The position numbers and the translations under genes were made by a program. 23,881 nucleotides of DNA, from assembly GCA_001593925.1 (NCBI GenBank), contig LUCD01000023.1, positions 1 to 23,881 of the forward strand, written 5' to 3'. Shown here one piece after another: positions 1 through 7,898 of this stretch. The notes below the pieces were generated by a model, which did not search any database, was not told the origin of the DNA, and worked only from the letters and a program-made list of their open reading frames with translations. The first letter of the stretch is position 1; each line of letters opens with the position of its first letter. The stretch comes from Candidatus Bathyarchaeota archaeon B26-1. GTDB lineage: Archaea > Thermoproteota > Bathyarchaeia > Bathyarchaeales > B26-1.

Positions 1-532
1 TTTTTCTGGACGTGGACACCCGCCGTTTCTGAGCGTGGCATTAATACCCGCGAGGATGTACCCCTTTTGGGCAGCGATCTATAGGATTGGGCCCAATAAC
101 TCACGTGGAAAGGAGACGGAAACAGTTTCTGAAGAAAGGAAGGAGCTTGAAATAAACCCTTCCATGGAAGGTATAGAGGGGAGAGGGTCGTTCGATTATA
201 AAATGACCTTAAATTCATAGGGTTCATAGCCGCGCCATAATGATCGACGACCCCTCCTACTCTCCGCTTGAAATTTTCGCGTCCAGCTCCCAGAGAAGAT
301 TACGTGACGCGATTTCACCCGAGCCTCCTTGAGAATGATCCTAACCATGCCAAGGAGATCTCTCGTCTCAGAGGATGGGGACCTATCCGTCTTCTGATAG
401 ATGGTGAAAAGCTCAAGGTGCTGGATAAAACGGCTGATCCGGGTGAAATAGGCTTGTTTCGCAGTTAGCTGTTTTATAACTAGAACGGCTATGATGGTGC
501 AGCTCACCTTTTATTGTGGGTTCATCAATAAT
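1..532. other. Left-edge stretch without a recognisable gene
   Basis: I see no gene here that I can defend. On the plus strand a frame is open from the window edge to a stop at 220 (a GTG at 35 could start it), and another runs from a TTG at 268 to 468. The second has moderately protein-like composition but matches no family I recognise and has no ribosome site. Either could be the tail of an upstream gene or a decayed fragment. The decayed URO-D family remnant just beyond L24e makes decay plausible here too. No tRNA-like structure was found. Confidence 0.3.
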
Positions 533-543
533 GTTAATATTTG
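533..543 (+). promoter_or_regulatory. Probable TATA box of the L24e gene
   Basis: An AT-rich element, GTTAATATTTG, sits about 55 bases before the L24e ATG. A start of transcription about 25 bases downstream would give a leader of roughly 30 bases containing the ribosome site AGGAGGTT at 573-580. Assignment is by position and composition only. Confidence 0.4.
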
Positions 544-592
544 ACCGTGTGGAAATCAGTAGGGACGTTTCGAGGAGGTTACGGTTACAGGG

Positions 593-787
593 ATGCCGAG
601 GCCTAGACGATGCTCGTTCTGCGGATACGAGTTTCCACCCGGGACAGGGATCATGTACGTCAGGAATGACGGGTCGATACTCTGGTTCTGCTCGAGCAAA
701 TGTAGGAAGAGCGCCCTAAAACTTAAGAGGGACTCACGTAGGTTCAAGTGGACGAGCTACTACGGGAAGGAGGAGAAAGCCCACTAA
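593..787 (+). CDS. rpl24e: Large-subunit ribosomal protein L24e
   Basis: This is a 64-residue protein of the archaeal/eukaryotic 50S protein L24e family, which is a zinc-binding component of the large ribosomal subunit. The sequence shows the zinc site as C7-x2-C10 and C33-x3-C37, with the characteristic CSFCGYEFPPGTG opening and a short basic tail (KLKRDSRR). Length equals the usual archaeal form. The ATG is preceded by a strong ribosome site, AGGAGGTT at 573-580, with 12 bases between. In many archaea L24e lies in a cluster with L7Ae, S28e and NDP kinase. Here no such neighbour follows; the next sequence downstream is a gene remnant. Identification is confident. Confidence 0.95.
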   Translation: MPRPRRCSFCGYEFPPGTGIMYVRNDGSILWFCSSKCRKSALKLKRDSRRFKWTSYYGKEEKAH

Positions 788-801
788 CCTCACGAGCCTA
801 A

Positions 802-1140
802 AGGGCTAGAGACGACGCAAGCGGCCCCATCACGTCAACCGCGACATATCGAAATCTCTACGAGCCCCTTCATAAGAGGACAAAACGACGAGCATCCACG
901 ATTCTCAAAAAGAAAGTATGGGAGCAAGATAACCCCTTTTTTGGGGCGGAGGAGCGGATACTCAGAGGACACTACCCTCCGGAACGCCAAACGGAAGGCC
1001 ATGAACGAATCCGAATCTTCGCTCCCGACGGGGGATTCATCTCCAACATTATTCGTAATGTCCAGCTTAGGATTCCCGCGGAGAACGTCTCGAGACGTAT
1101 AGGGCGGTTTCGAGAACATGGCGGATACCCAATCAAGTAG
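802..1140 (+). pseudogene. Decayed uroporphyrinogen-decarboxylase (URO-D) family remnant
   Basis: Frame 1 is open from 802 to a TAG at 1138-1140 but has no ATG, GTG or TTG in its first 40 codons. The early part (residues such as YRNLYEPLHKR) resembles the catalytic-domain stretch 'P-E-x-Y-R-E-F-x-x-P-x-H-K-R' of URO-D/MtaA-like methyltransferases. The end (IFAPDGGFISNIIRNVQ, then PAENVSRRIGRFREHGGYPI) closely resembles the family's C-terminus, which is typically APGGGF followed by HN(I/V)Q, PPEN and REYGRYPI. The middle is missing and invariant positions have drifted (His to Arg before NVQ, PPEN to PAEN). I read it as a truncated relic with an internal deletion. The family acts in haem synthesis or in corrinoid-dependent methyl transfer; this copy cannot be functional in that role. 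A reverse-strand frame over the same stretch has no family resemblance. Confidence 0.6.
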
Positions 1141-1151
1141 CCGAGGAGGGT

Positions 1152-2609
1152 TTATCCCAGCGTCTTTATCACGTTCACGGAGTGAGCGGGCAGATCGACA
1201 TGCAACCTGCCGCCTTCCACCGTTCCATCTTTCCTCTCTATCTTGACTCGATCCGGCTCGCCGAGCGTGTTCCGATCATCAACCTTCTCGCCGGCGACGT
1301 ACATGCAGGAGGCTTCTTTCGGCGTGAAGTTCCTGAATGATATCTCCAGCTCAGCCGGCTCCTTCTCGTGACGATTCACAACGTGGAGGTAGATCGTCCT
1401 ACCGTCCTCCGTGGCCGTGGCCGAAAGGTCTACGTAGGGAACCGGCCTCATCAGCCCGCTAGACCGATAATGATCCGTGTCAACCGCCGTCTTTAGAACA
1501 TGGTCTCCCGTGTTCTCCCCATAGAGCTTGAATACCAGATACTGCGGGGTCAGGGCCATCCGGCCGTCCTCCGCGGCTATTATCAGGGGCAAAACATTGA
1601 CGGTTTGGGCGAAGCATCCTATTGGCACCTCCCTGCATAACCTCTGAAGAGCGTTCAGAACTCCGCCAGTGAAGACGGCGTCCCTTACGCCTGTGACTTG
1701 CTCGTGGAGGGGGGCTTTAGCCTCGGGGTACCAGACGTTCCACTCGTCGAATGCGAGTCTTATCTCCCTCTTCACGCCGTACCTCTGCCTCGCCGACTGA
1801 ACAAGACCGTAGACGTTTCTCAGCCTCTCCTCTATGTCCAGCGGGACGGCGGCCAGCTCCCTGTATGGCTTGTCTCCACCTATGTAGATGTGGACGGATA
1901 GATAATCGAAGTACTCGCCCGCTTTCTTAACCATCTCCAAATTCCACTCAGGGTCCTCGCAACCGACCGCCACGATCTCGATGCTCGGGTCAACCTTCCT
2001 CATCTCATTCGCGAACTCCATCGTCCTCCTCGCACATTCAGCCCCATCGAGGCAGAAGCCGATCTGCCACCTGCCGTAGAGCTCGTTTCCTACCCCCCAG
2101 AGCCTCACCCCATATGGATCAGCATGCCCATATCTTCTCCTGAGGGAAGCATAGTATGTTCCGCCCTTCGAGTTGCAGTACTCCACCCATCCCGCCGCCT
2201 CCTCAGGGGTTCCGTTTCCCGCGTTGACGACGATGAAAGGCTCGGCGCCCACCAGCCTGCACCATTCAAGAAACTCATCCGTGCCAAACGCGTTAGGCTC
2301 CTCCGCGCCCCAAGCCATGTCGTACCGTCTCGGCCTCTCCTCTCTGGGGCCAACCCCGTCGATCCAGTGATACCCAGATGAGAAGTTCCCTCCCGGCCAC
2401 CTGACGACTTTGGGATTTAATTCTTTGATTGCCTCTAAGACGTCGAGGCGGAATCCTTTCCGGTTCGGAATCCCCGATTCCTCGCCTACCCAGATTCCCC
2501 CATATATGCATCTCCCGAGGTGCTCTATGAATTGGCCATAGCACCTCTTGTCCAATTTTCCTATAACGGCTGACGCGTCCACAAAGCCTTTACATTCCAA
2601 AAGATTCAC
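1152..2609 (-). CDS. Alpha-L-arabinofuranosidase, glycoside hydrolase family 51
   Basis: The 485-residue protein has the GH51 plan, an N-terminal (beta/alpha)8 catalytic barrel and a C-terminal beta-sandwich. Family motifs are in order: GQFIEHLGRCIYGGIW (25-40), VVRWPGGNFSSGYHW (68-82), WGVGNE with E176 as the predicted acid/base, and FDEWNVW with E289 as the predicted nucleophile. GH51 enzymes remove terminal alpha-L-arabinofuranosyl residues from arabinan, arabinoxylan or their oligosaccharides with retention. Length is typical and no signal peptide is visible, so it probably acts in the cytoplasm on imported oligosaccharides. The start is a GTG at 2609, whose GTGA overlaps the stop of a small upstream frame; a clear ribosome site is lacking. 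A sulfatase-fold gene lies upstream on the same strand. Substrate beyond the family level cannot be told. Confidence 0.93.
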   Translation of the reverse strand: MNLLECKGFVDASAVIGKLDKRCYGQFIEHLGRCIYGGIWVGEESGIPNRKGFRLDVLEAIKELNPKVVRWPGGNFSSGYHWIDGVGPREERPRRYDMAWGAEEPNAFGTDEFLEWCRLVGAEPFIVVNAGNGTPEEAAGWVEYCNSKGGTYYASLRRRYGHADPYGVRLWGVGNELYGRWQIGFCLDGAECARRTMEFANEMRKVDPSIEIVAVGCEDPEWNLEMVKKAGEYFDYLSVHIYIGGDKPYRELAAVPLDIEERLRNVYGLVQSARQRYGVKREIRLAFDEWNVWYPEAKAPLHEQVTGVRDAVFTGGVLNALQRLCREVPIGCFAQTVNVLPLIIAAEDGRMALTPQYLVFKLYGENTGDHVLKTAVDTDHYRSSGLMRPVPYVDLSATATEDGRTIYLHVVNRHEKEPAELEISFRNFTPKEASCMYVAGEKVDDRNTLGEPDRVKIERKDGTVEGGRLHVDLPAHSVNVIKTLG

Positions 2610-2776
2610 CTTCGATTCGGGGTTATTATCCTCTTCTCTTCATCATCGATTTTAAGGATTACGCCTTTAGGATCGGCCGGAGCGTATCTCAAGTCTCTGC
2701 CTCTAAGCGGGGTCAGCCTCAAGCCTGCTCGCCTCAGCTGGAGAAGAATCTCCAGAAGCCTCCTCTCGGTTGAGAT
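2606..2776 (-). other. Small start-less coding-like frame overlapping the GH51 start
   Basis: Reading leftward, a frame bounded upstream by a TAG encodes about 56 residues ending at a TGA (2608-2606) that overlaps the GH51 GTG as GTGA. This is the arrangement of translationally coupled genes. The peptide has a leucine/arginine-rich first half (RRLLEILLQLRRAGLRL) and a segment LRYAPADPKGVILKI; codon choice resembles real genes. There is no canonical start near its beginning; the first usable codon is an internal TTG that would give 38 residues. A 7-bp inverted repeat (CTGGAGA, 2738-2755) lies in it. It could be a gene fragment, a gene with a non-standard start, or a frame broken by an indel. 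I do not recognise the family. Confidence 0.3.
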
Positions 2777-2885
2777 GCATAACTAATATCCGTGATTTGA
2801 AGAATCTTGTTTAACTCTACTGGATGGAATTACAACCAAAGTTAAAAAGGTTGGTTTTAGGCAGAGAATCCGAACACTCTTGAGT

Positions 2886-4265
2886 TCAAGGGTTTTGGCG
2901 GGGCCTCCACATATTTATGACCTCTTCGCTTGCTCCCATCTCCTTTAAGAACTCCAACATCTTTAAGTGGAGGTCTTCGGCGACATCCTTATGCTCCTCG
3001 TAAAGGTTTCTTGTCTGGTTCGGGTCTCTCTTGAGGTTGTACAGTTCCGGCTCGATCTTCCTTCCAAGATCATCCGTTCCGGTAACGTCCGGTCTAACAT
3101 CTATGAAGGCCCATTCCTTGGTGGTCACGGTTATCCTCTTTGCTGGGCCTCCTCCACGTTTGACGAGAGGAGCCGCACTCACCGCAAACTCCCTTTCCTC
3201 GAACTCCTCCCTCCTTATTAGAGGAATCAGGGACTTGCCCTGAACCGTCTCCGGCACCTCAACCCCGGCGAACTCAAGGATGGTAGGCATGAGGTCTGGA
3301 GGCTGGACTATCGCGTCGCGTCTACCTTTTACACCTTCCGAGTCTGGCATCCGTATGATTAGAGGTATATGGGCTACCTCCTCGTAGAGGTGAGGCCTCT
3401 TACCTAAGTATCCGTGCTCCCCATGGTACGACCCATGGTCCGTCGTGAAGATCACCATCGTGTCCTCGTAGAGGCCGAGGTCCTCCACTTTCTGGAGAAG
3501 CATGCCTACCCAACGGTCGACTAGGGTAACCTCTCCGGCGTAGAGAGCCCTCAGATGCCTCAGTTCTTCCTCGCTTAGTTTGGGGGCTATCCTAGGGAAA
3601 GGCATATCGTACGGCGACAGGTAAGCCCCACCCATCACGTATCCGCCCTTCCATCCCGGATCGTACATCTCGGCGTACCATTTAGGCGGGTCCCAAGGTT
3701 CATGAGGATCAAATATGTCTATGTGTAAGAAGAACTTCTCATGTTTATCATAGTTGAGTTCAAGCCATTTTATTGCCTCCGTTGTGGTTTGGGCTACGAA
3801 GTATTCGCTCTCAAACCTGCGGAGCGAAACATTCCTCAAGTATTGGGTTCCAAACGCCCTCTTCTTCTCAGCGGGGTCTCCAGTCGGGTTCGTCATGTAA
3901 CGGTCATGTTCCTGGCCTCTTATCCACCACCATCCGTCGAACCCTCTGTCGAAGCGGTGGCCGTCCCTAATCATATGGTAGGTGTCGATGATGAGCATAG
4001 TTGTGTATCCGGCTTGGCGGAGAGTCTCGGCCAGTATAACCTCGTCCTTCGGGAGAGGCTCCCAACCTGAGTATATGAACGTGTAACGGCCGGTGAAGAG
4101 GTCGTGCCGGTTAGGTATCGTTGGGAAAGACGCTATGTAGGCCCTATCGAAGACTACGGCCTTCTCAGCGAAGGAGTCCAGATGCTCTGTGTGAATCCAG
4201 TCGTTTCCATAACACCCGAGGAAATCGCGCCGGAAAGTGTCACAAACTATCTCGATGATATTCAT
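2886..4265 (-). CDS. Sulfatase-fold (alkaline phosphatase superfamily) hydrolase with Thr nucleophile site
   Basis: The protein is 459 residues from the ATG at 4265 (464 from a TTG at 4280). The ATG is preferred because GAGGT lies 8 bases upstream of it. In the 464-residue numbering, the metal-binding regions of sulfatases are present: CDTFRRDF near residue 13, TTDHGSYHGEHG at 279-290, and the C-terminal ELYNLKRDP that closes the fold. The activation motif is altered. Sulfatases carry C/S-x-P-x-R, whose Cys or Ser becomes formylglycine, whereas here it reads T54-I-P-N-R58. Thr cannot be converted, so hydrolysis would have to use Thr directly, as phosphatases and phosphodiesterases of this superfamily do. 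Annotation as a sulfatase is therefore uncertain; a phosphoester or other ester substrate is possible. It lies upstream of the GH51 gene on the same strand and no secretion signal is visible. Confidence 0.85.
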   Translation of the reverse strand: MNIIEIVCDTFRRDFLGCYGNDWIHTEHLDSFAEKAVVFDRAYIASFPTIPNRHDLFTGRYTFIYSGWEPLPKDEVILAETLRQAGYTTMLIIDTYHMIRDGHRFDRGFDGWWWIRGQEHDRYMTNPTGDPAEKKRAFGTQYLRNVSLRRFESEYFVAQTTTEAIKWLELNYDKHEKFFLHIDIFDPHEPWDPPKWYAEMYDPGWKGGYVMGGAYLSPYDMPFPRIAPKLSEEELRHLRALYAGEVTLVDRWVGMLLQKVEDLGLYEDTMVIFTTDHGSYHGEHGYLGKRPHLYEEVAHIPLIIRMPDSEGVKGRRDAIVQPPDLMPTILEFAGVEVPETVQGKSLIPLIRREEFEEREFAVSAAPLVKRGGGPAKRITVTTKEWAFIDVRPDVTGTDDLGRKIEPELYNLKRDPNQTRNLYEEHKDVAEDLHLKMLEFLKEMGASEEVINMWRPRQNP

Positions 4266-4315
4266 CTTCAACAACCTCAAAGAACCATCTAAATTTAAAC
4301 CATAAAAGGTTTAGG

Positions 4316-4323
4316 CTTATATA
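4316..4323 (+). promoter_or_regulatory. TATA box of the MDR dehydrogenase gene
   Basis: CTTATATA is centred about 36 bases before the ATG at 4355. Archaeal transcription starting about 25 bases downstream would begin near 4345, after the in-frame TTG at 4328. This argues that the ATG at 4355, not the TTG, is the true start and that the leader is only about 10 bases. Confidence 0.5.
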
Positions 4324-4354
4324 GACTTTGGAAGACCTTACTTCGGTGCAAAGC

Positions 4355-5401
4355 ATGCCTAAGGAGCTGGTTGCGGTAGGTCCTCGAACGCCCATACTCA
4401 GGGAGTATGAAGAGCCCCCTCTTAAGCCGACTCAGGTCAGGGTCAAGAGCACGCTCTCAGCGGTGAAGCACGGAACGACGCTCTCGATCTATCGGGGGGA
4501 GACCCCTTTCGAGGAGAAGACCTACGATTCCAACCTTCATTTATTCATTCCAAGAGAGATGGGGAGAGGATGGAGACCCACCTTCCCGATGAGCCTAGGC
4601 AATATGACTGTGGGCATAATTACTGAGGTGGGAGAAAAAGTTGAGAGGTTCAAGGTTGGCGACAGGGTATACGGATACCTACCTGTGAGGGAAACCCATA
4701 CCATAAGCGAGGACAAGGTTAAGAAGGCTCCTCCAGAACTAAGTGATGAAGAGATAGTCTGTATAGACCCTGCAACAGTCGCCTTGATGGCTGTCCGTGA
4801 AGGCCACGTGAGATTAGGGGACAAGATCGCCGTCTTCGGATTGGGAGCTATAGGTCTAATGACTGTTTTGATGGCTAAACTGTCTGGAGCTATCTTGGTC
4901 ATAGGTGTGGACCCGATTGAGAAGAGGCGGAACCTAGCTGAGGCTTACGGCGCAGATGTGTTAATCGACCCAAAGGTCTGTGATTCCGGGCTTGAGGTCA
5001 GGAAGGCGACCGACTATAAAGGAGTTGACGTATCAATAGAAGCAAGCGGCTCATATAGGGCTCTGCACCATGCGATCAGAGGGACATCATATGGGGGAAC
5101 AATCGTCCCCGTCTCGTGGTACCACGGAAACCCCACAGGCCTGAACCTTGGGGAGGAGTGGCACTTTAATCGTCAAGTGATGATCTCTGGAGCCCGGGTT
5201 GAAAGCGAGCCTTATAGGGAGCATCCCAGATGGGATAGGAACAGAATCTACGAGACTGTTATAGAACTGTTTAGAAGGAAGAAGCTCACGGTCGACGGTT
5301 TGCTCCAACCCATAGTTAAGATCGATGAGGCCGCTGAGGCCTTTCGTAAGATCGATGAGAGGCCATGGGAAGCCATAAAGCTCGCAGTTAGATACGGCTA
5401 G
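4355..5401 (+). CDS. Medium-chain dehydrogenase/reductase without the classical zinc ligands
   Basis: The protein has 348 residues from the ATG at 4355, opening MPKELVAVGP. It has a GroES-like N-terminal domain and a Rossmann domain with G162-L-G-A-I-G167 and an acidic D186 at the end of the second strand, suggesting NAD(H) rather than NADP(H). Length is normal for threonine dehydrogenase-like MDR proteins. The catalytic-zinc Cys of classical members is replaced by the segment SAVKHGTT (35-42), and the GHE motif region reads PMSLGNMTVG (78-87), so both zinc-binding motifs are absent. No four-Cys structural-zinc lobe is seen. It is probably a zinc-independent oxidoreductase of sugars, polyols or related alcohols. 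It is divergent from the sulfatase-fold gene with a short shared promoter region. The exact substrate cannot be inferred. Confidence 0.85.
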   Translation: MPKELVAVGPRTPILREYEEPPLKPTQVRVKSTLSAVKHGTTLSIYRGETPFEEKTYDSNLHLFIPREMGRGWRPTFPMSLGNMTVGIITEVGEKVERFKVGDRVYGYLPVRETHTISEDKVKKAPPELSDEEIVCIDPATVALMAVREGHVRLGDKIAVFGLGAIGLMTVLMAKLSGAILVIGVDPIEKRRNLAEAYGADVLIDPKVCDSGLEVRKATDYKGVDVSIEASGSYRALHHAIRGTSYGGTIVPVSWYHGNPTGLNLGEEWHFNRQVMISGARVESEPYREHPRWDRNRIYETVIELFRRKKLTVDGLLQPIVKIDEAAEAFRKIDERPWEAIKLAVRYG

Positions 5402-5466
5402 TTAACTCCATAACATTCTTCATGTTTGCAAGGCTCGGTTTCCGCCATCTCCTTCTTCTCAGCCAT
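5398..5466 (-). other. Possible 22-residue Cys/His micro-ORF
   Basis: On the minus strand an ATG at 5466 opens MAEKKEMAETEPCKHEECYGV and closes at a TAG overlapping the end of the dehydrogenase gene. A TTTAAG element lies about 23 bases before the ATG, the distance expected of a leaderless archaeal transcript. The peptide has C-K-H-E-E-C, a possible metal-binding cluster. Length alone makes chance likely; only conservation could establish it. Confidence 0.2.
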
Positions 5467-5531
5467 CCCAGCTTTCTCAAATTCTTAAATTGGTGTTCAG
5501 TCTAATATCGTAAGGGAGGTCGTGTAGAGTT

Positions 5532-7766
5532 TTGCCTCGTGAACCTCTGGGCGTGAAGGTGCTGAAGGCGGTTTCCTCGCCGCTTAGACTGCGGATACTC
5601 GACTTTCTCATGAATAGGGGTCCCCTCTCCTACACAGAGATAATGAAACTCCTGAAACTCAAGCCGAGCAGAGACGCGGGGAGATTCGCGTACCATCTCA
5701 AGACCCTGCTCAAGATGGACCTCATCGAGCCCGACTTGGAAAAGAAGAAGTATAGGCTCACGAGCCTCGGCAGGAAACTCGTTGAGGTCGCCGAGGAGAT
5801 AGAGGAGAACGCGTTCCAAAGGAAGAAGATGCTCGTTAGGACTTCAAGGCTCTCCCTAGAACACTTCGAGAGGAACAAGATAGCCGAGTCGCTTATAAAG
5901 GAGGCCGGAGTCCCCGCAGACCTAGCTCAGAGCATAGCCCGGGAAACCGAAAGACGCCTAACGAAGCTCAGAACCAAGTACTTGACCGCACCGCTCATAA
6001 GGGAGTTTGTGAACGCCATACTCATCGAGAGAGGCCTCGAGGAGTATCGCCACAAGCTCACACGCTTAGGGCTCCCAGTCTACGACGTAACCCAGCTGAT
6101 CAAGACCATGAGCCAAAGAGCGGTCGACGTCGAGGCTGTACACGAAGCGGCTGGGGACGCCGTCTTAGAGGAATACGCCCTCCTGAACGTCTTACCCCGA
6201 GACATAGCCGACGCACATATCTCCGGCTCCCTCCACATAAACAATCTGGGCTGTTGGGTTCTGAAGCTGGATGGAGTCATGCACGACCTCCGCTTCTTCT
6301 TTAGGTACGGGCTGTCCCCTAGGCCCGGCTTAGAGAAAATACCCCGCAAGCCTCCAAAGGATTTAGAGTCAGCCCTCTCAATAACGATTGAGATTCTCAA
6401 GCTAACGATGAGGGAGTCCATGGGCGAACAGACCGTGGACTTTTTCAACGTGTTTTTAGCGCCCTTTGTTGGGGACATGAAGCCTGACGAGGTTAGGGAT
6501 ATCATCCGCAACTTCCTCATCGAGGTGAACCACCTCATTCCTAGCGGGGTATCCCTAGGCCTCGAGCTCACGATTCCAAGGTTCATAGCCGAGATGTCAG
6601 CTGTGGGACCCAACGGAAAGAACGTTGACATCTATGGAGACTACGTTGAGGAGAGCCTCCTAATCGCTTCATCGATCATAGAGGTCATGCTAAGTGAAGA
6701 GAAGCCCATCCTTAACCCGAGTTTGATCATAAAAATAAGGAACGAGACTTTTAAGGATGGGAAGGCTGAGAGAATTCTCTTTGAGGCTCACAGGCTGGCT
6801 CTGAAGAGGGGAACCCCATACTTCGCGAATCTTATCCTCAAGGAGCAGAGGTACGCCTCCTACGCGGCTACCGGCTTCAGGTTGGCTTCTGAATGGAGCG
6901 GAGACTGGGAGCTCGACACTCTAAGGACAGGCATCTTGGACAGTGTGGTCATAAACCTTCCACGGGCCTGCTATGATTCTGGAGGAAACCGAGGTAGGTT
7001 CTTCGAACAGTTGCGTGACAAGATGGAGATGGCGGCTCGAGCCCTAGAGATAAAGTATCTCACGATCAAAGAGAGGATAGGAGAGAATCTACTTCCCTTC
7101 CTAACACAGTGTAGAGACGGAGACCCATATTATAGACTTGAGAACTCCTCCCGTCTGGTGGGGTTCGTCGGATTGAACGAGGCTGTCCACGCGATCTCCG
7201 GCAACCCTATTTACCAGAGCGAGGAATCCCTAAAGTTCGCTGTAGAGATAGTTAAATTCCTATCGAAGGAGCTGGGGAGATACTCTAACAGGCCGGATGC
7301 CCGCTTCAACCTCTCCATGGTCTCATGCAGGGACGCCGCCGAGAGGCTTGCCGAACTCGACATAGAGAGGTATGGGCTTGCGAAGGTTCGGGTTCGTGGA
7401 GGCAGGAGAAACCCCGCGTATACAGATATGACCGCCACTCCATTTGACGTTGGGATTCCTCTACAGAGATACCTCAGAATTGAGGAGCAGTTCCATCGGT
7501 TGACTCCGGGAAGCCACTTAACGCCTATACCCCTCCGGGAGGGGGAGAACGGGCCGGAGAGTCTCCTCTCAACCACAAAGGAGATCGTGAACACACACAA
7601 GATTGGGTTCTACACCTACAGTAGGGACATGGCCTACTGCAACAACTGCGATAGACTCTTCTACGGGGAAGTTGTGAAGTGCCCCCTCTGTGGCTCTGTC
7701 AAAACTATGACGCGATTCGTAAGGAGGTCAGCGAAGTACGCAACTAAAACTTTGAACAGTATCTAG
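5532..7766 (+). CDS. Winged-helix/ATP-cone/NrdD-like fusion lacking catalytic residues
   Basis: The 744-residue protein starts at a TTG 11 bases after GGGAGGT (5514-5520). Residues about 8-85 form an ArsR-like winged helix (VLKAVSSPLRLRILDFL, then YHLKTLLKMDLIEP). Residues about 98-190 match the ATP-cone of ribonucleotide reductases, ending RLGLPVYDVTQLI. Residues about 195-700 match the class III reductase barrel (SGDWELDTLRTG 456-467, VVINLPRA 472-479). Zinc cysteines are C703, C706, C717 and C720. Catalytic residues are missing. The finger loop, normally MGCRT with the thiyl-radical Cys (T4 C290), reads ATGFRL at 446-451. The strand that carries the second Cys (T4 C79) reads KLDGVMHDLR. 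No Gly follows G721, so the glycyl-radical GY motif is absent. Ribonucleotide reduction is therefore unlikely. A nucleotide-responsive DNA-binding regulator is the best inference. No NrdG activase gene is nearby. Confidence 0.85.
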   Translation: MPREPLGVKVLKAVSSPLRLRILDFLMNRGPLSYTEIMKLLKLKPSRDAGRFAYHLKTLLKMDLIEPDLEKKKYRLTSLGRKLVEVAEEIEENAFQRKKMLVRTSRLSLEHFERNKIAESLIKEAGVPADLAQSIARETERRLTKLRTKYLTAPLIREFVNAILIERGLEEYRHKLTRLGLPVYDVTQLIKTMSQRAVDVEAVHEAAGDAVLEEYALLNVLPRDIADAHISGSLHINNLGCWVLKLDGVMHDLRFFFRYGLSPRPGLEKIPRKPPKDLESALSITIEILKLTMRESMGEQTVDFFNVFLAPFVGDMKPDEVRDIIRNFLIEVNHLIPSGVSLGLELTIPRFIAEMSAVGPNGKNVDIYGDYVEESLLIASSIIEVMLSEEKPILNPSLIIKIRNETFKDGKAERILFEAHRLALKRGTPYFANLILKEQRYASYAATGFRLASEWSGDWELDTLRTGILDSVVINLPRACYDSGGNRGRFFEQLRDKMEMAARALEIKYLTIKERIGENLLPFLTQCRDGDPYYRLENSSRLVGFVGLNEAVHAISGNPIYQSEESLKFAVEIVKFLSKELGRYSNRPDARFNLSMVSCRDAAERLAELDIERYGLAKVRVRGGRRNPAYTDMTATPFDVGIPLQRYLRIEEQFHRLTPGSHLTPIPLREGENGPESLLSTTKEIVNTHKIGFYTYSRDMAYCNNCDRLFYGEVVKCPLCGSVKTMTRFVRRSAKYATKTLNSI

Positions 7767-7898
7767 CTCTTTCTTGGTCTCAGTTATTTAGGAGCAGACC
7801 GGCCAAGAGCAACAGGATAGAATAAACGATAAAAACCTTAAAATTAAGCCGAGATGTATGAGGTAACGGTTGCGTAGCAACATATAACAGGCAAGTAT

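Noticed and set aside
933..946. CCCC-T6-GGGG hairpin
   Set aside because: The stem is only 4 bp and lies inside the URO-D family remnant; there is no adjoining terminator context.
835..1119. 94-residue minus-strand frame opposite the URO-D relic
   Set aside because: No family resemblance, whereas the plus frame has clear URO-D family motifs.
2738..2755. 7-bp inverted repeat CTGGAGA/TCTCCAG
   Set aside because: It sits inside a coding-like frame, lacks a T-run, and could arise from codon use; not called as a terminator or operator.
2833..2856. AACCAA/TTGGTT stem with T-rich loop downstream of the sulfatase-fold gene
   Set aside because: Six-bp stem with a long loop; archaeal termination needs mainly T-runs, and evidence is too weak for a terminator call.
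6080..6631. 183-residue open frame antisense to the NrdD-like gene
   Set aside because: It lies wholly inside a gene with strong family motifs, has low-complexity Ser/Thr/Arg-rich composition and no ribosome site; a shadow frame.
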